Source: Bacteroidales bacterium (GTDB taxonomy: Bacteria > Bacteroidota > Bacteroidia > Bacteroidales > WCHB1-69). Taken from it: 38,676 bases of DNA. The notes under the pieces were generated by a model. The model ran no database searches. It was not told the DNA's origin and was given only the letters and a program-made list of their open reading frames with translations. Positions 28,599 through 36,840 of this stretch are shown here, in pieces. How positions within the stretch are numbered: position 1 is the first letter of the stretch; each line of letters begins with the position of its first letter. The position numbers and the translations under genes were made by a program. The stretch lies in assembly GCA_017961265.1 (NCBI GenBank), contig JAGCXN010000020.1:1-38676 (forward strand). Direction: 5' to 3'.

Positions 28599-30497
28599 TT
28601 ACATCTTCACGATGCGTGCCGCACGGTTGCCGCATTTCACAATGTAGAGGCCGGCGGGGTAGTCGCTCATGTTGAGGGTTGTCGTGGTGTCGTTGGCATT
28701 CGTACGATAGACAAGGGTACCCACGGAGTTGAACAGCATGACGGGCTCGCCAATGACAGTTTCCACCGTAACCTGCGTGTTGCAGGGATTCGGATAGACA
28801 TTGAGACGGCTATTTTCAACATATTCCTGAACAGCAGCCGGTCTCCAGCCATTCATCACACAGACGCCATCAAGATCGAAGCCGCTCTTTTCGCCACCAC
28901 CCTGAACATTGTTCGGATAGGGATCGTTGATGATATGGCCACGGCTGTCGCGTGTAGCATAACGCGGATTGATGCTGCCTACCACGTCCACAAGTTTCAC
29001 ATGGGTGATGTTGTTCTTGTCAAGGAGCGTGTCATCGGGAAGGTCTTCCAGATCGAAGGGAGTACCCCAACCGGCCTGATACTTGCCAGCAAGGTTGTTC
29101 AGCTTGCTGCAAACAAGCGTGCCGTAAGGGCCGACCTGCTCATCGGTGGGCGTGTTGGAGATGGCGGGGAAACGGAAGTAGTTGATACCGTCGGAGCTGA
29201 CTTCCACGAAAGCCAATTCGAGGAAAGTGGCGTCGAAACCGTTTTCAAAAACGGCGAAATCATAACCTTCACCATTTTGGATCGGAACATCGAAAGTAAG
29301 GACAGCCGTGCCGTAGTCACCGAGACTCACCACATTCATGGAGTTGATAGTGTCGATGGCGCCAATGGCATTTTCTTCTGAACCGAAAGAGGCATAGACG
29401 GAAGGTTCGGCAGCATTCTGAAGGCCGCGGTTGATAGTGCAGGTGGTAGCCCAGCCAAGGATAGCGGGGTCGCTGTAACGGATGGCCTGACAGCCCTCCG
29501 TGCCGACAGCACCGTCAAACACCTCGTCGCTCGGACCCACTTCGGGGAGCGCGGGAGCGGGAGTGATACGGTTGGCCCAAGTGGAAATCCATGTGGTAGT
29601 GTCATAATCCGAGCACATCCATCCGCCGAATTTCACATAGTCACCGGGGAAAATGTACTCCAAATCTGTCGTGTTGGCATAGCTTCCGTTGTGGTTATAA
29701 GCGATATAGTCGGGAGTGATTTGGTAAGCAGTGTCGTTGCCATTCATATAATAAAGATTGGTAAGCCAAGAGAAGGATCCTTCGTAGCCGAAGTTGGCAT
29801 CGGCGGCGGCAATCTCCTGAAGCATCGTGGCCACAGTCACGGAATCCTTGTTGAAGCGGTAGCCCCAAGCGAGGGCAACGCCGTCATTGCACCAGTCCAC
29901 AATCATCATGGCTTCGTTGAGGCCTTCGCCCACCCAAGCCTGGAGATGGTTGGCGGTGAGGGTGGCGTCGGCACCGGGGACGAGAGCCGGCAGAACAGGA
30001 GTCGTCCATGAAAGGTAGGTCCATGTGGCATCCGTCACAGCGCAAGCATAACCGCCGATTTTGACAGTATCGCCGTTACCAATAGGCTCACTGGCCATCC
30101 CATTTTGGCCCCACAGTCCATTAATGCTATGCATCGGAACATCGTAATCGTCATCGCCCCATTCCGCATCCGGATTCGGACACATCGTCAGAGTGTCAGA
30201 ACCTTCGATATATAGGATGTTAGAGGGGGCAGCACCTACCACCGTGAGGCGGCTGTCGGCATTGGCGATGGCGGTCAGTGCATCAAACAGCATCACAGTC
30301 TCGCCGTCGAAACGGTAACCCCAAGCCAATGCTTTTTGGGAGTAGGAACACCACGTGATGTTAATCACCACCTGGTTGCTGCCTTCGCCCACCCAGTACT
30401 GGACTTCGTCGGCAGGGAGGACAGGATTCTCAGTTTGCGCCTTCACGGCACCGAACATCGTGCAGAATGCGACTAAAAACAATAAAGTTTTTTTCAT
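28599..30497 (-). CDS. T9SS-sorted surface protein of the B12 operon, with duplicated domain
   Basis: The protein has 632 residues. The signal peptide is MKKTLLFLVAFCTMFGAVKA. Two tandem domains (about 28-165 and 175-320) share the pattern W-V-G-E-G-x-N, then I-x-W-C, then ALAWGYRF, showing an internal duplication. A third domain (about 325-545) has GYDFAVFENGFD and FLELAFVEVSSDGINYFRFP. The last 75 residues are a type A T9SS sorting domain (NPCNTQVTVETV to ARIVKM), which PorW-type machinery would export and anchor at the surface. It lies between btuG and btuB in the operon. A helper or B12-binding role, like BtuH-type proteins, is inferred from context; I recognise no conserved B12 ligand. 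Confidence 0.85.
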   Translation of the reverse strand: MKKTLLFLVAFCTMFGAVKAQTENPVLPADEVQYWVGEGSNQVVINITWCSYSQKALAWGYRFDGETVMLFDALTAIANADSRLTVVGAAPSNILYIEGSDTLTMCPNPDAEWGDDDYDVPMHSINGLWGQNGMASEPIGNGDTVKIGGYACAVTDATWTYLSWTTPVLPALVPGADATLTANHLQAWVGEGLNEAMMIVDWCNDGVALAWGYRFNKDSVTVATMLQEIAAADANFGYEGSFSWLTNLYYMNGNDTAYQITPDYIAYNHNGSYANTTDLEYIFPGDYVKFGGWMCSDYDTTTWISTWANRITPAPALPEVGPSDEVFDGAVGTEGCQAIRYSDPAILGWATTCTINRGLQNAAEPSVYASFGSEENAIGAIDTINSMNVVSLGDYGTAVLTFDVPIQNGEGYDFAVFENGFDATFLELAFVEVSSDGINYFRFPAISNTPTDEQVGPYGTLVCSKLNNLAGKYQAGWGTPFDLEDLPDDTLLDKNNITHVKLVDVVGSINPRYATRDSRGHIINDPYPNNVQGGGEKSGFDLDGVCVMNGWRPAAVQEYVENSRLNVYPNPCNTQVTVETVIGEPVMLFNSVGTLVYRTNANDTTTTLNMSDYPAGLYIVKCGNRAARIVKM

Positions 30498-30532
30498 AAA
30501 ATTTTGATTTTAAATTATTTATAAAAGTTGGT

Positions 30533-31606
30533 TTATTTAAAAACGATACAAGAGGGCGAGACACCCGCCTCAAATTGGAACCTTAACCGCCCGTCCGCAC
30601 TGAAACAGAATACATCCCCGTTGGTGGTGTATTGGTACGCATCCGTAAGATAGACATCCCCGTTGGACGGATCGACTGCAATGCCGTACGGCGTGGTGAG
30701 TACCGTACCGTCCGTTATAAATTGTTCTTTTACAATCTGTTCTGTAGTAACATCCAGCACTTTGATGGAAGATTGCTGCGTACTATAATTATAATTGTAC
30801 AAATAGCAGAGCGAGCCGCTGATAGCGAAGTTGGTGACCGCGAAATCGAAGGTTTGCACAACCTCATCGGTCTGACTGTCAATGCGCTGGAAGGTCATCG
30901 GCACATCACCGTAATTGCCGTTGGAGACCAGATACACATCCCCTTGGCTGTCGGCAGCAATGCGGGTGGGGTTAATCACCACTGTGATGTTCTTTATCGG
31001 GGAGAAGGTGGCAAGGTCGAACACGGTAACGGTGTTGCCGTAGTTGGGGTAGTTGAGCCCGCCGGAGTTGGCGACGTACAGCTTGCCGTTGGCCACGCAG
31101 ATTCCGTCGGGATTGCTGCCAGCCTGCGCCGTGGCCGTCACCTCCATCGTGGCAGTGTCAATTTTCACCACGCCGCCGTCGAAGCAGCATACGTACGCAT
31201 AGCCCCCGTCAAAGGTGATCCGGCGGGGCTGCTTGCCTGGCATCGTAATCTGCTTCAGCGACTTGGCTGTATGCAAGTCCATAATCTCCACCGTTTCGGA
31301 GATATTGACCACGCAGTACAGCTTCGAGCCGTAGGCTTTCAGGTCGTTGCCCGTGTCTCCGAGACCACGGTTGTTGGCTGCGAGGAACACATCCGGGGAG
31401 ACGGTTCCTGTAGAAAAATCATAAAAAGAAAGTGAGCTGTTGTTGTAGTTCATGATCCCCTCGCTAAGGACGTAAACGCCGTGGGCGACAGGCGTTACCG
31501 GCGTGTTCTGTGGCTCCTCTTGGGGTTCCGGCTTTTCGCACGAAACGAAGCACGCCGCTACAAGCGACAACAGCAGGATGATGGTTTGCGGAACAATTCT
31601 TTTCAT
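30533..31606 (-). CDS. btuG: BtuG-like surface lipoprotein (beta-propeller)
   Basis: The protein has 357 residues. The lipobox is CFVSC with C23 as the lipidated residue, and an acidic/Pro-rich tether follows (EKPEPQEEPQNTP). The rest is a seven-bladed YncE-like beta-propeller with repeats such as QPRRITFDGGYAYV, NPDGICVANGKLYVANSG, NPTRIAADSQGDVYLVSNG and TPYGIAVDPSNGDVYLTDA. BtuG proteins of gut Bacteroidota bind B12 very tightly at the surface and hand it to BtuB. The start at 31606 is set by GGAGGA at 31613-31608, 1 nt before it. The gene directly follows the cobalamin riboswitch. Confidence 0.92.
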   Translation of the reverse strand: MKRIVPQTIILLLSLVAACFVSCEKPEPQEEPQNTPVTPVAHGVYVLSEGIMNYNNSSLSFYDFSTGTVSPDVFLAANNRGLGDTGNDLKAYGSKLYCVVNISETVEIMDLHTAKSLKQITMPGKQPRRITFDGGYAYVCCFDGGVVKIDTATMEVTATAQAGSNPDGICVANGKLYVANSGGLNYPNYGNTVTVFDLATFSPIKNITVVINPTRIAADSQGDVYLVSNGNYGDVPMTFQRIDSQTDEVVQTFDFAVTNFAISGSLCYLYNYNYSTQQSSIKVLDVTTEQIVKEQFITDGTVLTTPYGIAVDPSNGDVYLTDAYQYTTNGDVFCFSADGRLRFQFEAGVSPSCIVFK

Positions 31607-31607
31607 T

Positions 31608-31690
31608 TCCTCCAAAATTTTACGGGAGGACACAAAAAGAGCAAAGTGCAGTGCAGATTGCTGAAAAAGCCTACCTCCCGAAGCTTTTTC
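31608..31690 (-). promoter_or_regulatory. Translational expression platform of the B12 riboswitch
   Basis: On the minus strand the Shine-Dalgarno GGAGGA (31613-31608) can pair with TCCTCC (31630-31625) across an 11-nt loop, hiding it. The same anti-SD segment, CCTCCCG (31629-31623), can instead pair with CGGGAGG (31680-31674). That anti-anti-SD is displayed in the loop of a hairpin with perfect arms GAAAAAGC/GCTTTTTC (31690-31663). The two pairings are mutually exclusive, as expected of a translational switch. This is read by eye without energy calculation. Confidence 0.65.
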
Positions 31691-31701
31691 CATCAGATTT
31701 A

Positions 31702-31860
31702 ATGGCAGGTTTTCTGACTTGTCTCACCGTGGTTGCCTTCCCATCCTTCTACGGACAGTGGCTTGTAACTTCGGGTTTTTCAGAGACTTACAGCAGCGGG
31801 TACTGTGCAGGACTTTCACCTGCTTCCCTCTCGAAATCCATAGGGGATTTCTCACCATAA
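31702..31860 (-). ncRNA. Cobalamin riboswitch
   Basis: On the minus strand the aptamer has the conserved B12 features in order: GGGAAGCAGGTGAAAGTCC, CTGCACAGTACCCGCTGCTG, the B12 box GCCACTG (31762-31756), GGAAGGC, and GTCAGAAAACCTGCC at the end. The flanks ACAAGTCAGAAAACCTGCC and CCCTATGGATT fit the closing stem. It precedes btuG. The promoter is TACTTTTG at 31877-31870. High adenosylcobalamin should close the platform downstream and lower uptake of B12. Confidence 0.92.
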
Positions 31861-31869
31861 AACCGGCGG

Positions 31870-31877
31870 CAAAAGTA
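31870..31877 (-). promoter_or_regulatory. -7 promoter box of the B12 operon
   Basis: The minus strand reads TACTTTTG, immediately upstream of the cobalamin riboswitch. Transcription would begin near 31863. Confidence 0.6.
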
Positions 31878-31970
31878 CAACTTTTTGTTGATTGCGATAA
31901 AAAATTTTAGGAAGAAATATTTTCCTTATTAATTTCGTACTTTTGCACCCATAATTGCAGATAGTTTATT

Positions 31971-32258
31971 ATGGACAAAAAATACACTCCCCATCCCATA
32001 GATACTACAGATATCGAACTTTCCGAAGATTTGCAACTGCTCACCGAACAATTGGCACGTAATGTGCACGACATATGGGCAATCGGGCGTATGAATAACG
32101 GCTGGACTTATGGTCCCAAACGCGACGACACGCACAAGCACCACCCATGCCTGATAGATTACGACGAACTTCCCGAAAGTGAAAAAGAGTATGACCGCAA
32201 CACCGCCATGGAGACATTGAAATCAATACTGAAATTAGGCTGGGAGATAAAAAAATAA
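31971..32258 (+). CDS. RyR-domain protein
   Basis: The protein has 95 residues, one RyR domain in full. The core LLTEQLARNVHDIWAIGRMN, then NGWTYGPKRDDTHKHHPCLI and YDELPESEKEYDRNTAMETL, matches RyR domains, first described in ryanodine receptors. Bacterial stand-alone copies are common in Bacteroidota and their role is not settled; a nucleotide-derived ligand has been proposed. The -7 box is TACTTTTG at 31938-31945, 25 bp before the ATG. The gene is convergent with the GT39 gene (3-nt gap) and divergent from the B12 operon. Confidence 0.92.
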   Translation: MDKKYTPHPIDTTDIELSEDLQLLTEQLARNVHDIWAIGRMNNGWTYGPKRDDTHKHHPCLIDYDELPESEKEYDRNTAMETLKSILKLGWEIKK

Positions 32259-32261
32259 ATT

Positions 32262-33917
32262 TTACAAATCATACAGAATTTTCACCCCGTCAATCTTCAT
32301 CACCTCATCGTCTTCCATCATATAGTCGGGAACGGGAAGGTGTGTTAGAACGGCGATATGATAGCCCTGCGATTTCAGCATTTGCAACTGCTCCTGGTCC
32401 GGAGTATAGCTGTAGCAGACGGCGCCACTATAAAACATAGCCTCCGTCGTAGTACAATAAACGCCCCAATCTTCTATAGCACGGACATTGAACAAAATGG
32501 TCTTTTCTGGAAGAATTTTCTGCAAATTCTTATAGTCCCGCACATTTTCAATCATTGCAGAACGCCACCACACATATCGGGATGTATGATGTTGCTTGTA
32601 CCACGTGAAATTGAACTGATAGAGTGCGACTAAAGCCATCATTGGGAACCAGACAGCAAAGGCAACTCCTCGGTTTTTAAGGAATTTTTGGATGAATTCC
32701 TCCAAACAGCAACACACCATCCCAAGGCTCATAAAACCCGCCGCGCAAATGCAGAACGGATAGGCGGGCAGCTTCATTGCCGCTATGGAGAAGAAGAGAT
32801 AGACAAATAATACCGTGACCAACAGCGGGATACGTTTTTCCCATTTTCCAGCACGCCACACCAGCAGCCCAAAACCTGCGAGTAGAATCAAAATATGAAA
32901 AATTCTCAGCGGAGTATAGTCAATAACTTTGGAGCTTATCTCATCATAATCCTTGTCTCCAATATAGATGAACGGTAGGGTTTCAAGGTAGAAGTTCCCC
33001 TCTTGTCCGTGCTCTTTTTCTATCACAGTAGAAAAATGGATGGCATTGTTATGCATCTCCACCCGTGCCACTTTGGGATAAGCTTTCATGGTGAAAATCT
33101 GCCACGGAAGCGCCACCGTCACCGTAACAGCAAGAGCAGCCACAAACTGCAGTATCTTCCATTCTTTCAAATGAAAACGATATTTAGCAAGCAGATAAAC
33201 ACCCCAGACGAGGTAAACCAGCAGGCCCGTCAGCCACTTGGTAAGGATGGCGCAGCCGCTCAGCACGCCCGTAGCTACGGCCCAACCCCACTTGCGCCCA
33301 CTCCGCACGTACTCCATCCACGACCACACAGAGGCGGTGACATAGAAAACAAAGCAGACATTGTTGTGGTCGGAAACACCGTGACCGGAAACCAAGTCTA
33401 ACAGGAACCACGAAAAAGCGGCGGAGAGGGCTGTATAGAATCCCAACCTCCTGTCAACAAACAGTTTGCCGATGCGGTAACATAGCGGAATCATCAGGGT
33501 GGACATAATGACCGACGGCAGACGCAAGGTAAATTCGGAAACACCGAACAATTTGAAACAGAGGGCGATCTGCCACGTAAATAGTGGCTGTTTGTGGAGC
33601 CATATATAAGCGTGCGGCCACACGTTCGGATCAAATTCCCTCATCGGAAGTTCAGGATAAAGACGTGGCATCATCGGCGTTTCCATGCAATTCTTGGCCA
33701 CCAAGGCGTGGAAACGCTCGTCCCAGAAGTGAAGGAACGGATCCGTGAGTGCACCGAAAATGTAAAGACAGAGTCCGCCCAACGTCAACAGAAGCAAGGC
33801 AAGACGGTCTTTTTTCAAATAATAGAAAATAAAAGAAACGGCAGCCAACGAAAAACCGAAGACCAGCCACATATTTTTGGCGGCGGAGAATCCGGAAAAG
33901 TCAAAAAATTCTGCCAT
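32262..33917 (-). CDS. GT39/ArnT-like membrane glycosyltransferase
   Basis: The protein has 551 residues with about eleven hydrophobic membrane segments. The first periplasmic loop has FWDERFHALVAKNCM, whose D-E pair is the conserved catalytic acidic motif of GT-C (PMT/ArnT-like) transferases. HKQPLFTWQIALCFKLFGVS and FTLRLPSV follow as in ArnT. These inner-membrane enzymes transfer a sugar from a polyprenyl-phosphate donor to a lipid or protein on the periplasmic side. The acceptor is unknown. The ATG is 13 nt after the LysM hydrolase stop, so they form one operon. Confidence 0.88.
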   Translation of the reverse strand: MAEFFDFSGFSAAKNMWLVFGFSLAAVSFIFYYLKKDRLALLLLTLGGLCLYIFGALTDPFLHFWDERFHALVAKNCMETPMMPRLYPELPMREFDPNVWPHAYIWLHKQPLFTWQIALCFKLFGVSEFTLRLPSVIMSTLMIPLCYRIGKLFVDRRLGFYTALSAAFSWFLLDLVSGHGVSDHNNVCFVFYVTASVWSWMEYVRSGRKWGWAVATGVLSGCAILTKWLTGLLVYLVWGVYLLAKYRFHLKEWKILQFVAALAVTVTVALPWQIFTMKAYPKVARVEMHNNAIHFSTVIEKEHGQEGNFYLETLPFIYIGDKDYDEISSKVIDYTPLRIFHILILLAGFGLLVWRAGKWEKRIPLLVTVLFVYLFFSIAAMKLPAYPFCICAAGFMSLGMVCCCLEEFIQKFLKNRGVAFAVWFPMMALVALYQFNFTWYKQHHTSRYVWWRSAMIENVRDYKNLQKILPEKTILFNVRAIEDWGVYCTTTEAMFYSGAVCYSYTPDQEQLQMLKSQGYHIAVLTHLPVPDYMMEDDEVMKIDGVKILYDL

Positions 33918-33930
33918 ATAAGCTCTATAA

Positions 33931-34932
33931 CTATTTGACTTTTAGTTTTTGACCAATCTGGAGGATGGAGGTCTCCTTGATATGGTTCAGTTTGCACAGC
34001 TTGGCAACCGTAGTGTGGTACTTGCGGGCGATGGAGCTGAGGGTCTCCCCTTTCTTCACGCGGTGGTGGGTAACATCGGATCTGGAAGAATTGCTATCGG
34101 AGGACGTTTGGGCAGGCTCCACCTTGCCAGTCTGTCCGTTCACCACCTCCACCTTGATTTTGTTGCGGTCAATGTTCTGGTAGGCTTTCTCCATCGTCTT
34201 GGTGGTGATGTCAATGTCCTTGTTCACCTGCCGCACGCTGTCGTCAAGGCGGTGTGCGAAAAGCCATTCGTAGGTTTCGTCGAGATAAAAGATTTTGGCG
34301 AGGGCGGCGTGGCTCTGTCCCGGCAGTTTGGTGAACCGGAGCAGCGGGGTGTCGCCGCAGGCCTTCATCGCGTTCACCACCTTTTGGGATTCGCCCACGC
34401 CCACAGCGCGGTCGGCGGTGCCGTGCATAATCCACAGCGGGAACTTGTTGAGATTGCAGTACCCTTTGAGGTTGCCCCCTCCGCACAAGGCCATCGCTGC
34501 CGCCACACGGTCGGGATAAGTGCCCGTATAATTGATGGTTCCGTAACCACCCATACTCATCCCGATGACATAGATGCGGTTGGTATCTACGGAATAGTGT
34601 GCCAGCGTCCAGTTGAGGACGTTCTCCACGTTGTCGGCTTTCCAGCTGCCACCGGGCGACTGTGGCGCAAGAATCACCGCGTCGATATCGTGCCCGTAGG
34701 AGATGGCCGTCAACGGACCGTACTTCCGTACCCGCGACAGGTCACTGCCGCTCAGACTCGCTCCATGCAGGAACAAAATCAGCGGCTTCTCGGCGCGGGT
34801 GGAGTCGTAATCACCGGGGGTATAGACCCAAAAATTGTAGCCGTTCGGCACCACATTGCGGAACGAAGCCAATTTCTGGCCGGACAAAACGAACGGCAAA
34901 AGCAATACTATCAGGAATATCAGTTTCTTCAT
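33931..34932 (-). CDS. Secreted alpha/beta-hydrolase with C-terminal LysM
   Basis: The protein has 333 residues. A signal peptide (MKKLIFLIVLLLPFVLSGQ) is followed by an esterase/feruloyl-esterase-like alpha/beta hydrolase. The likely catalytic triad is S126 (GMSMGG), D174 (HGTADRAVG) and H208 (GQSHAA). LFLHGASLSGSDLS carries the oxyanion-hole HG. A Ser/Asp-rich linker leads to a LysM domain (about 290-333: HRVKKGETLSSIARKYH and onward), which binds peptidoglycan. The protein probably acts in the periplasm, tethered to the wall. The ATG at 34932 is chosen to start the signal peptide; 34941 is possible. The fusion of an esterase to LysM is uncommon. Confidence 0.85.
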   Translation of the reverse strand: MKKLIFLIVLLLPFVLSGQKLASFRNVVPNGYNFWVYTPGDYDSTRAEKPLILFLHGASLSGSDLSRVRKYGPLTAISYGHDIDAVILAPQSPGGSWKADNVENVLNWTLAHYSVDTNRIYVIGMSMGGYGTINYTGTYPDRVAAAMALCGGGNLKGYCNLNKFPLWIMHGTADRAVGVGESQKVVNAMKACGDTPLLRFTKLPGQSHAALAKIFYLDETYEWLFAHRLDDSVRQVNKDIDITTKTMEKAYQNIDRNKIKVEVVNGQTGKVEPAQTSSDSNSSRSDVTHHRVKKGETLSSIARKYHTTVAKLCKLNHIKETSILQIGQKLKVK

Positions 34933-35008
34933 TGGGCTCATAAAGTTTGTATAAGGTATGAGGTAAAAAGTAGAAAGTCGCCAACACACATTCCTTTCTT
35001 CATACTAC

Positions 35009-35043
35009 ACTTATTACCTATTACCTTTTACCTTCTACCTTCA
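35009..35043. repeat. ACCT heptad repeat (copy 2)
   Basis: ACTT at 35009 and ACCT at 35016, 35023, 35030 and 35037 on the plus strand, all 7 bp apart. The phase pattern matches 16678-16702. It lies between queF and the LysM hydrolase gene. Confidence 0.65.
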
Positions 35044-35070
35044 TAGAAGGGGAATTCTATCTTTTCGGAA

Positions 35071-35532
35071 TTAATAGATTGAAAACTGTCCGAGCCGCTG
35101 TTCCGCCAGCTTCTCGTATTTCGTGCCAGGGCGTCCGTAGTTGGCGTAAGGGTGGATGCTGATACCGCCACGGGGAGTAAACAGGCCCAGCACTTCGATG
35201 TAGCGCGGATCCATCAGTTTGACCAAGTCCTTCATAATGGTGTTGACACAGTCCTCGTGGAAGTCACCGTTGTTGCGGAAGGAGAAGAGATATAATTTCA
35301 AACTCTTGCTTTCCACCATGCGCTTGTCGGGGATGTAAAGAATCTTGATTTCGGCATAGTCGGGTTGCCCGGTAATAGGGCAGAGTGTCGTAAACTCGGG
35401 GCAGTTGAACTTTACCCAGTAGTCATTTTCAACGTGCCGGTTCTCAAAGGTTTCCAACATTTGAGGGCTGTAAGTGTCCGGATATTGGGCACTATTGCCT
35501 AACAGTTGGAGGTTTTCGTCTTTTCGGTCCAT
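35071..35532 (-). CDS. queF: NADPH-dependent preQ0 reductase QueF
   Basis: The protein has 153 residues, the type of the unimodular QueF. The catalytic cysteine is C51 in [16 protein letters not shown] with D58 next to it, and [14 protein letters not shown] is the second signature. QueF reduces 7-cyano-7-deazaguanine to preQ1 with NADPH on the queuosine route. The start at 35532 is fixed by the preQ1 riboswitch, whose pseudoknot ends 3 nt upstream; a longer frame starting at 35580 would run through the riboswitch and is rejected. No other queuosine gene is in the window. Confidence 0.95.
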   Translation of the reverse strand: MDRKDENLQLLGNSAQYPDTYSPQMLETFENRHVENDYWVKFNCPEFTTLCPITGQPDYAEIKILYIPDKRMVESKSLKLYLFSFRNNGDFHEDCVNTIMKDLVKLMDPRYIEVLGLFTPRGGISIHPYANYGRPGTKYEKLAEQRLGQFSIY

Positions 35533-35535
35533 AAT

Positions 35536-35571
35536 CTTGTTTTTTTTATAGGAGGGTTCCCAAGTACCTCC
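35536..35571 (-). ncRNA. preQ1-I riboswitch of queF
   Basis: On the minus strand P1 is GGAGG (35571-35567) with CCTCC (35555-35551). The pseudoknot P2 is CTTG (35564-35561) with CAAG (35539-35536). Between them is the A-rich loop TATAAAAAAAA. The order P1, loop, P2, P1', A-rich L3, P2' is the preQ1-I H-type pseudoknot. The start codon lies 3 nt beyond P2', so ligand binding would block initiation. The ligand-contacting C was not confirmed by alignment. Confidence 0.85.
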
Positions 35572-35591
35572 TTGGTTCATAAAATCGGCGG

Positions 35592-35621
35592 CAAAAGTAC
35601 GACTTTTTTTGCGTATTTTTG
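35592..35621. promoter_or_regulatory. Divergent promoters for queF and the GT4 gene
   Basis: TACTTTTG on the minus strand at 35599-35592 drives the queF leader of about 50 nt. TATTTTTG on the plus strand at 35614-35621 lies 25 bp before the GT4 ATG. The two -7 boxes are only 15 bp apart, so the promoters may compete. Confidence 0.6.
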
Positions 35622-35645
35622 CCGCCTTGTTTTCAGCAACTTCTT

Positions 35646-36764
35646 ATGAAACGCAAACGTGTTGTACTATCTGTAACCAACGACATCTTCGCTGACCAAA
35701 GGTTAGACAAGGTGTGTCACACCTTGCTGGATTGCGGCTTTGAGGTGTGCTTGGTGGGCCGAAGGCTGAAACACTCAAAGCCTGTTGACGACCGTCCCTA
35801 CCAATGCCGCCGCTTCCGGCTCCTTTTTAACAAAGGCCCCTTCTTCTATGCAGAATTCAATCTGCGCCTTTTCTTCTACCTGCTGTTTGTCCGTTGTGAC
35901 ATACTGACTGCCAACGATTTAGACACGCTCCTTCCCAATCTTTTGGCTTCTAAAATAAGGAGAAAAAAACTCGTTTACGACAGCCACGAATACTTTTGCG
36001 GGATTTTGGAGGTAATTGATCGCCCGCGTGTGCAGAAATGCTGGCACGCCATTGAGCGTTTCTGTTTTCCTAAATTGCAGAATATCACTACAGTAAGCCA
36101 GTCCATCGCCGACCAGTACAAGAAAGAGTACGGCAAGGTGGTGCGGGTGGTGCGCAACATCCCACGCGCCGCCACCTTCCCGATTACGGAAACCCGCTCC
36201 TCGCTCGGACTTCCCGAAGACCGCCCCATCGCCATCATCCAGGGGACGGGGCTGCACCGCGACCGCGGAGTGAAGGATACGGTCGAAGCCATGCGCCTTA
36301 CCGACAATCTGTTACTGCTGATCGTGGGCAGCGGTGATGAAGTTCCACCAGCCAAGGAACGTGTCAAGGAGCTGCATATCGAAGACAAGGTGATGTTTGT
36401 ACCCCCCGTTTCGGCACAGATGCTGTTCAACTACACCTCCCTCGCCGACATCGGTGTCGCCCTCGACAAGGATGTCAGCCCCAACCACCATTTCAGCCTG
36501 CCCAACAAGGTTTTCGAGTACATCAAAGCCGGCACACCCCAACTTTCTACTGACCTTATTGAACGAAAACGCATTATCGAACACTACGATGTCGGCGTGG
36601 TCATCCATGACCTTTCTCCGGAAAACCTTTCTCAAAAATTGCAAATGATGGCACAAGACGAAACTGCCCGAAAACGCTGGAAAGAGAACTGCAAAAAAGC
36701 CGCCGCTGAACTCTGCTGGGAAAATGAAGAAAAAGTGCTGAAGGATATGTACTTGTCGCTATAA
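35646..36764 (+). CDS. GT4-type glycosyltransferase
   Basis: The protein has 372 residues with the GT-B fold. The N-terminal domain has MKRKRVVLSVTNDIFADQR and TANDLDTLLPNLLA. The C-terminal donor-binding domain has GLPEDRPIAIIQGTGLHRDRG, and FSLPNKVFEYIKAGTPQLST is the conserved E-x7-E region of GT4 enzymes. It probably transfers a sugar to a cell-surface glycan or lipid in the cytosol. The start is set by the -7 box at 35614-35621. The GT39 gene lies nearby but on the other strand. Confidence 0.88.
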   Translation: MKRKRVVLSVTNDIFADQRLDKVCHTLLDCGFEVCLVGRRLKHSKPVDDRPYQCRRFRLLFNKGPFFYAEFNLRLFFYLLFVRCDILTANDLDTLLPNLLASKIRRKKLVYDSHEYFCGILEVIDRPRVQKCWHAIERFCFPKLQNITTVSQSIADQYKKEYGKVVRVVRNIPRAATFPITETRSSLGLPEDRPIAIIQGTGLHRDRGVKDTVEAMRLTDNLLLLIVGSGDEVPPAKERVKELHIEDKVMFVPPVSAQMLFNYTSLADIGVALDKDVSPNHHFSLPNKVFEYIKAGTPQLSTDLIERKRIIEHYDVGVVIHDLSPENLSQKLQMMAQDETARKRWKENCKKAAAELCWENEEKVLKDMYLSL

Positions 36765-36840
36765 AATATTGTTGATACACATTATGTATTATTGTATCAA
36801 TACCTGATAAACTTGTAACTTTATAAACTTGTAACCATAT

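Noticed and set aside
32053-32070. TTGGCACG sequence resembling a sigma-54 -24 element
   Set aside because: It lies inside the RyR coding region and the -12 half does not match at the right spacing.
36772-36800. TTGATACA/TGTATCAA inverted repeat before pepP
   Set aside because: A+T-rich stem with a 13-nt loop and no T-run; it cannot be told from chance.
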